Positions 1 to 6,093 of a stretch of DNA of 7,127 nucleotides are shown piece after piece. This stretch comes from Gammaproteobacteria bacterium (GTDB lineage: Bacteria > Pseudomonadota > Gammaproteobacteria > HK1). The stretch is taken from NCBI GenBank assembly GCA_013042035.1, contig JABDQX010000459.1, positions 1 to 7,127 of the forward strand, read 5' to 3'. The notes under the pieces were generated by a model. That model was not told where the DNA came from and made no database searches. It was given only the letters and a program-made list of their open reading frames with translations. The translations under genes and the position numbers were made by a program. Each line of letters starts with the position of its first letter. Within the stretch, counting starts at the first letter, position 1.

Positions 1-21
1 GCGGCGGCCCCCGAATTGTGG

Positions 22-103
22 CCCGCTGCGTTGCGAAAGAGTGGAAAATCGCGTCATGTAGCTCGCTACACTCCCCGATTTTTCACTTTCCGCGCCTTGC
101 GGG
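22..103. repeat. Long imperfect inverted repeat with inner hairpin
   Basis: The outer arms are 22-51 and 76-103. Bases 22-26 (cccgc) pair with 99-103, 35-39 (gaaag) with 86-90, and roughly 41-51 with 76-85 with a mismatch. Between them lies a perfect 6-bp hairpin, tgtagc (57-62) against gctaca (65-70), with a two-base loop. The symmetry is seen directly; its role is unknown. It could be a structured repeat, a small non-autonomous element, or the terminator or leader of a gene left of the window. There is no T-run after it, so a standard intrinsic terminator is not supported. Confidence 0.5.
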
Positions 104-219
104 ACCGCAATCGGGCTACCGCCTCGCGACGACCCGGAATTTTCAGACACGCTCTTAGACGTTGGTGCGACTTGGATCACATTCCGAGCTGTTCGGGTAA
201 AATTTTTCGGAAACCAACC

Positions 220-236
220 GTCCCGCGAAGCGGGAC
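220..236. repeat. Perfect GC-rich hairpin with GAA loop
   Basis: A 7-bp perfect stem, gtcccgc (220-226) against gcgggac (230-236), closes a three-base gaa loop, so the centre reads GCGAAGC. That heptamer is known as an exceptionally stable DNA mini-hairpin. No T-tract follows (the next bases are cttata), so it is a poor intrinsic terminator on the + strand. Only three bases separate it from the next palindrome. Its role is unknown. Confidence 0.6.
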
Positions 237-239
237 CTT

Positions 240-262
240 ATAATTTTGTGAAACAAAATTAT
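240..262. promoter_or_regulatory. AT-rich hairpin overlapping the ubiD start codon
   Basis: The 10-bp perfect stem is ataattttgt (240-249) against acaaaattat (253-262), with a gaa loop at 250-252. The first two bases of the ubiD ATG (261-262) lie inside the right arm, and no Shine-Dalgarno sequence is visible in front of it. If it forms in mRNA, this hairpin would mask the start codon. A near copy stands before secA at 2762-2784. The symmetry is directly visible; a regulatory role is inferred, and it may be a dispersed repeat that happens to lie here. Confidence 0.5.
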
Positions 263-1724
263 GCAATACCACGATCTTCGAGAATTCATCGCCCAGCTTG
301 AAAAACTGGGGGAACTTAAACGCATCGCCATCGAAGTCGATCCCTATCTGGAGATGACCGAGATCTGCGATCGCACCTTGCGCATGGAGGGGCCCGCCCT
401 TTTGTTCGAGAACCCCAAGGGTCATCGTTTCCCGGTGCTCGCCAATCTATTCGGTACTCCCAAGCGAGTTGCCATGGGGATGGGTGCCGATAGCGTGGAA
501 CATCTGAGAGAGGTCGGGCGATTATTGTCCCACCTAAAGGAACCGGAGCCACCCAAGGGCCTGAAGGATGCGTGGAACAACCTGCCGATCTTCAAGAAGG
601 TGCTGGATATGGCGCCAAGGACGGTAAAGCATCCGCCATGTCAGGCCGTGGTCATGGAAGGCCAGGATGTGGATCTGGCGAAATTGCCCATCCAGACCTG
701 CTGGCCGGAGGATGCCGGTCCCTTGATTACATGGCCACTGGTAACAACCCGAAATCCCACGACATCCCGGATGAACCTCGGCATCTATCGCCAGCAGGTC
801 ATCGGCCGCAACCGGGTCATCATGCGCTGGCTCACGCACCGCGGCGGCGCGTTGGATTTTCAGGACTGGCGCCATGCGCATCCGGGGGAGCCGTTTCCCG
901 TCGCCGTGGCCCTGGGGGCCGATCCCGCGACAATCCTAGCGGCGGTTACCCCGATACCGGACAGTCTGTCGGAATACGCCTTCGCCGGATTGCTGCGGGG
1001 CGGCAAAACGGAATTGGCCACCTGTATCACCCATGATCTGAAGGTTCCGGCCTCTTCGGAATTCGTACTGGAAGGTCATATACACCCGGATGACGAAGCG
1101 AAAGAAGGTCCGTTCGGCGACCATACCGGTTATTACAATGAGGTGGAGACTTTTCCTGTTTTCACCATCGAGCGCATCACACACCGCACCAATCCCATCT
1201 ATCACAGCACCTATACGGGGCGTCCCCCGGATGAGCCGGCGATACTCGGCGTTGCCCTGAACGAGGTTTTTATCCCGCTGTTGCAACGGCAATTCCCCGA
1301 GATCGTGGATTTTTACCTGCCACCCGAGGGATGCTCCTATCGGCTCGCGGCCGTCAGCATGAAAAAGCAATATCCGGGACACGCCAAGCGGGTCATGCTG
1401 GGGGTGTGGTCTTTTCTGCGCCAGTTCATGTATACAAAATTCATCATCGTCACCGACGACGACATCAACGTGCGGGACTGGAAGGATCTCATCTGGGCCA
1501 TGACCACGCGGATGGATCCGGTGCGAGATACCACGATCATCGACAATACCCCCATCGATTATCTGGATTTCGCCTCGAAGGTGGCAAGCCTCGGATCGAA
1601 GATTGGATTCGACGCCACGAATAAATGGCCCGGAGAAACCAATCGGGTCTGGGGACGTCCTATTTCCATGAGTCAGGATGTCAAGGCGCATGTGGATGCG
1701 ATTTGGCAAGACCTCCAGCTTTGA
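261..1724 (+). CDS. ubiD: UbiD, 4-hydroxy-3-polyprenylbenzoate decarboxylase
   Basis: This enzyme decarboxylates 3-polyprenyl-4-hydroxybenzoate in ubiquinone synthesis. It uses the prenylated FMN made by UbiX plus a divalent metal, and acts in the cytosol or at the membrane periphery. The protein has 487 residues (E. coli UbiD about 497) and is recognisable throughout. The N-terminal part reads ALLFENPKG (46-54) and NLFGTPKRVAMGMG (62-75). The cofactor and metal region is NLGIYRQQ (172-179) followed by MRWLTHRGGAL. Glu238 in LSEYAFAGLLRG corresponds to a metal or cofactor ligand, and Asp287 in GPFGDHTGYY is the expected catalytic acid. STYTGRPPDEPA and FPEIVDFYLPPEGCSYRLA follow. The ATG at 261 matches the family N-terminus (YxDLREF), although no Shine-Dalgarno is seen and the codon sits in a hairpin. 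thiS starts 12 bases after the stop, suggesting co-transcription. No damaged motif was seen. Confidence 0.97.
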   Translation: MQYHDLREFIAQLEKLGELKRIAIEVDPYLEMTEICDRTLRMEGPALLFENPKGHRFPVLANLFGTPKRVAMGMGADSVEHLREVGRLLSHLKEPEPPKGLKDAWNNLPIFKKVLDMAPRTVKHPPCQAVVMEGQDVDLAKLPIQTCWPEDAGPLITWPLVTTRNPTTSRMNLGIYRQQVIGRNRVIMRWLTHRGGALDFQDWRHAHPGEPFPVAVALGADPATILAAVTPIPDSLSEYAFAGLLRGGKTELATCITHDLKVPASSEFVLEGHIHPDDEAKEGPFGDHTGYYNEVETFPVFTIERITHRTNPIYHSTYTGRPPDEPAILGVALNEVFIPLLQRQFPEIVDFYLPPEGCSYRLAAVSMKKQYPGHAKRVMLGVWSFLRQFMYTKFIIVTDDDINVRDWKDLIWAMTTRMDPVRDTTIIDNTPIDYLDFASKVASLGSKIGFDATNKWPGETNRVWGRPISMSQDVKAHVDAIWQDLQL

Positions 1725-1736
1725 GCCAAAAATCCG

Positions 1737-1937
1737 ATGAATATCATACTAAATGGAAAAGCCTGCGAACTGGCGGGGCAAATCAGCATCACGCGCCTGT
1801 TGGAAATACAGGAGATTGCCGGGAAACGGGTTGCCGTGGAAGTGAACGAGGAGATCGTGCCCCGTAGCAAACACGATCGACACGAACTGCGGGAAGGGGA
1901 TCGCGTGGAGATTGTGCGGGCAATTGGGGGAGGATAG
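1737..1937 (+). CDS. thiS: ThiS, thiamine biosynthesis sulfur carrier protein
   Basis: This 66-residue ubiquitin-fold protein has the usual ThiS length. In the family, the C-terminal diglycine is adenylated by ThiF, converted to a thiocarboxylate, and donates sulfur to ThiG for the thiazole of thiamine. The sequence shows the start MNIILNGK, the central VAVEVNEEIVPR (33-44, like the E. coli LAINQQIVPR segment), the EGDRVEIV strand and the required Gly-Gly end, here preceded by an extra Gly (AIGGG). The ATG lies 12 bases after ubiD, and radC follows after a single base. thiG is absent from the window, although it often follows thiS. A MoaD-like carrier is the main alternative, but the length and the IVPR segment favour ThiS. 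Confidence 0.9.
   Translation: MNIILNGKACELAGQISITRLLEIQEIAGKRVAVEVNEEIVPRSKHDRHELREGDRVEIVRAIGGG
1926..1933 (+). promoter_or_regulatory. Strong Shine-Dalgarno for radC inside the end of thiS
   Basis: The run gggggagg lies five bases before the TTG at 1939 and is an almost ideal Shine-Dalgarno. It is made of the last glycine codons of thiS (ggg gga gga), so the same bases encode the functional C-terminus of ThiS and recruit ribosomes for radC. It decides the radC start: the TTG at 1912 in the same frame has no comparable site and would add nine residues not typical of RadC. Confidence 0.75.
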
Positions 1938-1938
1938 T

Positions 1939-2604
1939 TTGCCAAGGAAAATAACCGATCTTCCCGAAAATGACCGTCCGCGTGAAAGATTAATCAGCAA
2001 GGGCGCTGCGGCACTAAGCGATCAGGATTTGCTGGCAATACTCCTCGGCAGGGGTGCGCGAGGCGTGGACGTCATGACGCTGGCCGCCAGATTATCGAGG
2101 TTTATCGACGAAAAGGGTCTTGATGTACGAGCCGAGGATCTCATCGGATTCGATGGTGTGGGAATCGCCAAGGCCACCTTGATCCTCGCGGCCATCGAAT
2201 TCGTCAGACGGCGCATCAAACCGGAAGGCGTCAAGATCAAAACACCGGCGGACCTGGTCTCCCACATACGGCACTATGCCGATCGAAAACAGGAACATTT
2301 CCTCTGCGCGTCGGTCAATGGCGCCAATGAAGTCATCAATATCCGCGTGGTTTCCATCGGCCTGGTGGATCGAAGCCTGGCCCATCCCCGCGAGGTCTTT
2401 GCCGATCCCATCGCCGACCGGGCATTCGCGGTAATACTTGCACACAATCACCCCATGGGACCTCTGCGGCCCTCGCCGGCGGACATAGAAATCACCCGCA
2501 AACTGCGAAAAGCCGGAGAGATCATGGGAATCGCCGTACTCGATCACATCATCTTCAATCGGACCGAGCATTTTAGTTTTTTGAATGAGGGCGTCGATTT
2601 CTGA
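1939..2604 (+). CDS. radC: RadC family protein (JAMM/MPN domain)
   Basis: The gene encodes 221 residues from the TTG start at 1939, the usual RadC length. The order is the RadC N-terminus DRPRERLISKGAAALSDQDLLAILLGRG, a helix-hairpin-helix-like segment (LIGFDGVGIAKATLILAAIEFVRRR), then the MPN/JAMM domain. Its metal-site residues are all present: Glu152 in HPREVF, the HNH triplet His169-Asn-His171, Ser179 and Asp182 in SPAD. The usual HNHPSG reads HNHPMG here. The C-terminus LDHIIFNRTEHFSFLNEG is typical. RadC was once linked to DNA repair in E. coli, but its real function is unsettled; the metal site suggests a metal-dependent hydrolase. It follows thiS by one base, so translation is probably coupled. 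Identification is secure, function is not. Confidence 0.93.
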   Translation: MPRKITDLPENDRPRERLISKGAAALSDQDLLAILLGRGARGVDVMTLAARLSRFIDEKGLDVRAEDLIGFDGVGIAKATLILAAIEFVRRRIKPEGVKIKTPADLVSHIRHYADRKQEHFLCASVNGANEVINIRVVSIGLVDRSLAHPREVFADPIADRAFAVILAHNHPMGPLRPSPADIEITRKLRKAGEIMGIAVLDHIIFNRTEHFSFLNEGVDF

Positions 2605-2761
2605 ATGCTATCCGATATTAAGAGCCTGTTTGGCACGGTGGCGTTTGAGTTACCCACAGGGGGAATTTACTGCGTGAAATGCCATCCTGTGTTACAGTTT
2701 CATGGTTTTCACTGGTGGGCGATCGCCCGCAATCCCCTTAAAAATTCTAATACGCAATATC
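2605..2761. other. radC-secA spacer, no secM recognised
   Basis: This AT-richer spacer holds no recognisable gene. An open frame runs from an ATG directly after the radC stop to a stop overlapping the secA ATG, but it has no hydrophobic signal sequence, so nothing supports it as a SecM-type secretion monitor. A perfect 12-bp palindrome, gggcgatcgccc, stands at 2717-2728. A promoter for secA is expected here, but no convincing pair of hexamers with normal spacing could be chosen. Confidence 0.5.
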
Positions 2762-2784
2762 ATAATTTTGCGGAGCAAAATTAT
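2762..2784. promoter_or_regulatory. Palindrome overlapping the secA ribosome-binding region
   Basis: The 10-bp perfect stem is ataattttgc (2762-2771) against gcaaaattat (2775-2784), with a gga loop (2772-2774), ending two bases before the secA ATG. The only Shine-Dalgarno-like bases, ggag (2772-2775), are the loop plus one stem base, 11 bases from the ATG. The stem is almost identical to that before ubiD: nine of ten bases in each arm are the same. It could control secA translation by exposing or hiding the site, but a dispersed repeat is an equally good explanation. Confidence 0.55.
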
Positions 2785-2786
2785 TC

Positions 2787-5537
2787 ATGATTGGCAAATT
2801 CATCAAGAAAGTCATCGGTAGCCGGAACGATCGCCTCGTCAAACGCATGTTCCGGACGGTAACACGGATTAACGCACTCGGTAAGGAAATGCATGCACTT
2901 ACCGATGCCGAGCTACGGGAAAAAACGGATATATTCCGCCAACGCCACAAGGACGGTGAGTCGCTGGATCAATTAATGCCGGAGGCATTTGCCGTCGTTC
3001 GCGAGGCAAGCTCGAGGGCGCTGGGCATGACCCACTTCGACGTCCAGCTCGTCGGCGGCATGGTACTCCACCAGGGCAAAATTGCCGAGATGCGCACCGG
3101 CGAGGGTAAAACCCTGGTGGCGACCCTGGCCGTGTATCTCAATGCCCTGCCCGGACGCGGCGTACATGTCGTCACCGTGAACGACTATCTGGCGCGCCGG
3201 GATGCCGAATGGATGGGCAAGCTCTATTCATTCCTGGGGCTGCGCACGGGCGTTGTGGTAGCCGGCATGTCGCCCGAGGAGAAGCGCGACGCCTATAACG
3301 CGGATGTCACCTACGGCACGAACAATGAATTCGGCTTCGATTATCTGCGCGATAACATGGCCTTTGGCGTCGCGGACAAGATGCAGCGCGACATGCATTT
3401 TGCCATTGTCGATGAAGTCGACTCCATCCTGATCGACGAAGCCCGCACGCCCCTTATCATCTCCGGCCCCACCGACGAACGCTCGGATCTGTACGCCAGG
3501 ATGAATAAGCTATTCCCACAGCTCATCCGTCAGGAAACGGAAGACGGCCCCGGTGATTACAGCCTGGACGAAAAGACCCGTCAGGTACACCTGACCGAAG
3601 AAGGCCACATGAACGTCGAGCGTTTGATGGAACAGGACGGACTGCTCGGCACCGGAGAGAGCCTGTACAGCACCGCCAATATCGTCCTGATGCATCATAT
3701 GAACGCGGCGTTACGAGCCAATGCGCTCTTCACGCGGGATGTGGATTACATCGTCAAGGACGGTGAAGTCATTATCGTCGATGAATTTACCGGACGCACC
3801 ATGCCGGGCCGGCGCTGGTCGGACGGGCTCCATCAGGCCGTGGAAGCCAAGGAAGGGGTCACCATCCAGCAGGAAAACCAGACCCTTGCCTCCATTACCT
3901 TCCAGAACTACTTCCGGCTGTACAAAAAACTCTCCGGCATGACCGGAACCGCCGACACCGAGGCCGCCGAATTCCAACAGATCTATGGTCTGGAGGTCGC
4001 GGTGATTCCAACCCACAGGGAAATGATTCGCCAGGACTTTCCCGATCTCGTCTTTCTGGGCAAACAGGAAAAATTCACCGCGATTATCGATGACATCAAG
4101 GATTGCCAGAAACGGGGCCAGCCCGCCCTGGTGGGCACCGCCTCCGTGGATACCTCCGAGTATCTGTCCGGATTACTCAAAAAAGAAAACATCATCCATC
4201 AGGTGCTCAACGCCAAACAGCACGCCAGCGAGGCCCAGATCATCGTCCAGGCGGGCGAACCGGGCACTGTCACCATCGCCACCAACATGGCCGGACGTGG
4301 CACCGATATCGTATTGGGTGGCAATCTCCAGGCGGAAATCGCGGCATTGGGGGAATCGCCGGAAGACTCGGACGCGGTTCTCGCCCTGCGGGCAGACTGG
4401 GAAAAACGCCACCAGAGAGTCCTGGACGCGGGGGGGCTGCATATCATCGGCACCGAGCGCCATGAGTCCCGGCGCATCGATAACCAGCTACGGGGCCGTT
4501 CCGGCCGTCAGGGTGATGTAGGCTCCAGCCGCTTTTACCTTTCCCTGGAAGATGATCTCATGCGCATCTTCGCATCGGACAAGGTCGGGGCCATCATGCA
4601 GAAACTCGGTATGCAGGAAGGCGAGGCCATCGAACACCCCTGGGTCACCAAGGCCATCGAAAATGCCCAGCGCAAGGTGGAGGGACGGAATTTCGATATC
4701 CGCAAGCAATTATTGGAATACGACGATGTCGCCAACGACCAGCGCCGGGAGATCTACGGGCTGCGCAACGAATTGATGGCCGAAGAAGATATCTCGGAAC
4801 GGATCCTCACCATTCGGCAGGATGTGGTGGACGAAATCATCGATGACTACATTCCGCCCCAGAGCCTCGACGAGCAATGGGACATCCCCGGGCTCGAGGA
4901 GGCCATGGTTCGCGAGTTCGGATCGCATCAACCCATCTCGACGTGGCTGGACGAAGACAACGCGCTCCACGAAGAGCCGCTGCGGCGCCGTATCCTCGAG
5001 GAAATCGAGGGCGAATACCAGGCGAAAACCGATCTGGTCGGCACGGAAAACATGCACCATTTCGAAAAGGCGCTCATGCTTCAGATCCTGGACGGCTCAT
5101 GGAAAGAACACCTGGCGGCCATGGACTATCTCAGGCAGGGCATTCATCTTCGATCGTTTGCCCAGAAAAACCCCAAGCAGGAATACAAACGCGAAGCATT
5201 CCAGATGTTCCAGTCTCTGCTCGAACGCGTCAAAAAAGAGATCATCGGCGCGCTTTCCAAGGTCAAGGTTCAGGAAAGGGACGATGTGGAGGCCATGGAG
5301 GCCAAACGGCGCGAAAGCATCCTGTCGATGCAGTTTTTACACTCGGAGGCCGAAGCGCCGGGAATGGGAGAAGAGGGCCAACCGCCGAACGGGCACGGAG
5401 ATCCGGCGGATGCTCAAGGCGAAAGAGCCACGCACAAGACCCCCTATGTTCGTCAGAATCCGAAGGTCGGGCGAAACGACCCCTGTCCCTGCGGCTCCGG
5501 GAAAAAATATAAGCAGTGTCATGGCCGGGTGAGCTGA
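2787..5537 (+). CDS. secA: SecA, preprotein translocase ATPase
   Basis: SecA is the ATPase motor that pushes unfolded preproteins through SecYEG; it cycles between cytosol and inner membrane. The 916-residue length is close to E. coli (901). Nucleotide-binding fold 1 carries Walker A MRTGEGKT (102-109), NDYLARRD and Walker B with DEVD (209-212). The preprotein cross-linking region follows. Fold 2 carries TNMAGRGTDIVLGGN (499-513) and GTERHESRRIDNQLRGRSGRQGD (555-577). LLEYDDVANDQR (642-653) begins the helical scaffold part, and WKEHLAAMDYLRQGIHLRSFAQKNP is the conserved helical scaffold/wing motif. A charged, variable linker leads to the zinc and SecB-binding tail, with Cys900, Cys902, Cys911 and His912 in CPCGSGKKYKQCHG. 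The ATG at 2787 gives the standard N-terminus. No secM homologue precedes it; regulation, if any, may involve the palindrome at its start. Confidence 0.98.
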   Translation: MIGKFIKKVIGSRNDRLVKRMFRTVTRINALGKEMHALTDAELREKTDIFRQRHKDGESLDQLMPEAFAVVREASSRALGMTHFDVQLVGGMVLHQGKIAEMRTGEGKTLVATLAVYLNALPGRGVHVVTVNDYLARRDAEWMGKLYSFLGLRTGVVVAGMSPEEKRDAYNADVTYGTNNEFGFDYLRDNMAFGVADKMQRDMHFAIVDEVDSILIDEARTPLIISGPTDERSDLYARMNKLFPQLIRQETEDGPGDYSLDEKTRQVHLTEEGHMNVERLMEQDGLLGTGESLYSTANIVLMHHMNAALRANALFTRDVDYIVKDGEVIIVDEFTGRTMPGRRWSDGLHQAVEAKEGVTIQQENQTLASITFQNYFRLYKKLSGMTGTADTEAAEFQQIYGLEVAVIPTHREMIRQDFPDLVFLGKQEKFTAIIDDIKDCQKRGQPALVGTASVDTSEYLSGLLKKENIIHQVLNAKQHASEAQIIVQAGEPGTVTIATNMAGRGTDIVLGGNLQAEIAALGESPEDSDAVLALRADWEKRHQRVLDAGGLHIIGTERHESRRIDNQLRGRSGRQGDVGSSRFYLSLEDDLMRIFASDKVGAIMQKLGMQEGEAIEHPWVTKAIENAQRKVEGRNFDIRKQLLEYDDVANDQRREIYGLRNELMAEEDISERILTIRQDVVDEIIDDYIPPQSLDEQWDIPGLEEAMVREFGSHQPISTWLDEDNALHEEPLRRRILEEIEGEYQAKTDLVGTENMHHFEKALMLQILDGSWKEHLAAMDYLRQGIHLRSFAQKNPKQEYKREAFQMFQSLLERVKKEIIGALSKVKVQERDDVEAMEAKRRESILSMQFLHSEAEAPGMGEEGQPPNGHGDPADAQGERATHKTPYVRQNPKVGRNDPCPCGSGKKYKQCHGRVS

Positions 5538-5597
5538 TGATTTCGCGATAAGGCAGCGGTCACCACAACAGGGATATTGTCAGCAAGGAGACCGTAA

Positions 5598-5622
5598 CCC
5601 AACATTCAAAAATAGGGTTGGG
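5598..5622. promoter_or_regulatory. Possible hairpin or operator before hicB
   Basis: In the 109-base gap between secA and hicB, cccaac (5598-5603) can pair with gttggg (5617-5622) around a 13-base loop; a shifted pairing aaccc/gggtt is also possible. Toxin-antitoxin operons often carry inverted repeats near their promoter, so an operator is conceivable. However, the HicB here is too short to carry a usual DNA-binding domain. It has no T-tract and is not a good terminator for secA. Confidence 0.25.
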
Positions 5623-5646
5623 ACAAAACCAAACGGGGATAACCAG

Positions 5647-5862
5647 ATGCACAACGAATTCACCGCGATAGTGGAGAAAGACGAAGATTGGTACATCGCC
5701 TATTGCGCGGAAATCCCTGGTGCCAACGGTCAAGGGAAAACCCAGGAAGAATGCTTGAAGGATCTCAGTGAGGCAATCGGGCTAATTCTGGAAGACCGAC
5801 GCCAGGATATGCTGCGCGGCATTCCCGGAGAAGCTGTATCGGCATTGGTGGCAGTAGGATGA
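5647..5862 (+). CDS. hicB: HicB-family antitoxin, short form
   Basis: This 71-residue protein has the HicB-type partial RNase H-like fold signature: a first strand EFTAIVEKDEDWYIAYCAEIPGANGQGKTQEECLKDLSEAIGLILEDRR. In the family it binds and blocks the HicA ribonuclease. It stops after this domain and lacks the C-terminal helix-turn-helix or ribbon-helix-helix seen in longer HicB proteins, so autoregulation would need another factor or the toxin complex. A weak Shine-Dalgarno (gggga, 5635-5639) precedes the ATG. The gene order is antitoxin first, with an ATGA overlap into the toxin gene, which fits translational coupling. The call rests on the motif pattern and the partner gene. Confidence 0.85.
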   Translation: MHNEFTAIVEKDEDWYIAYCAEIPGANGQGKTQEECLKDLSEAIGLILEDRRQDMLRGIPGEAVSALVAVG

Positions 5863-6047
5863 AAAGGAGTGCGTTAATACGGCACTTGAGACAAAACGGA
5901 TGTTATTTGAAACGCGAAGGTGCTTCTCACTCTTTGTGGTGCAACCCGCTTACCGGACACATTGAGGCTATACCAAGGCACACGGAAATACCAAACAAAT
6001 TGGCGCGCAAGATTTGTGACGAATTATCCATAGACCGAATGGGGTGA
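5859..6047 (+). CDS. hicA: HicA-family mRNA interferase toxin
   Basis: HicA toxins are small double-stranded-RNA-binding-like proteins that cut mRNA and stop growth when free of HicB. The 62-residue product shows the family pattern: the N-terminal helix KRSALIRHLRQNGCYLKREGASHSLWCNP with the probable catalytic His24 in GASHSLW, a strand pair, then IPRHTEIPNKLARKICDELSI. Length and motifs look complete, so the toxin is probably intact. Its ATG overlaps the hicB stop (ATGA, 5859-5862). The next gene starts 47 bases downstream and has no visible functional link. Alternative labels for the same family are YcfA or a type II addiction module toxin. Confidence 0.87.
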   Translation: MKRSALIRHLRQNGCYLKREGASHSLWCNPLTGHIEAIPRHTEIPNKLARKICDELSIDRMG

Positions 6048-6093
6048 TGCCTCGCCATTTCCGCAATGGAAACGAACAAACAAGACATCAATC

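Noticed and set aside
172..203. A promoter-like pair ttggat and taaaat before ubiD
   Set aside because: The 20-base spacer is too long for a normal sigma-70 promoter and the -35 match is weak.
16..243. A 75-codon open frame in the leader
   Set aside because: It runs through the inverted repeat and both hairpin regions, is rich in Arg, has no recognisable domain and no ribosome site; judged chance.
936..1709. A 257-codon open frame on the minus strand inside ubiD
   Set aside because: It is antisense to the well-conserved ubiD frame and has no recognisable protein features; long shadow frames are common in GC-rich genes.
2630..2646. A sigma-54-like sequence (tggcac followed by gtttg)
   Set aside because: The -24-like half is good, but the GC of the -12 element is not at the required spacing.
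2717..2728. A perfect 12-bp palindrome gggcgatcgccc before secA
   Set aside because: Self-complementary but short, with no loop and no second copy in the window; it could be a protein site, but nothing supports one.
4822..5532. Overlapping 236- and 211-codon frames inside the 3' part of secA
   Set aside because: Both are low-information, Arg/Ser/Pro/Gly-rich translations of the secA sequence in other frames; SecA is intact across the whole stretch.
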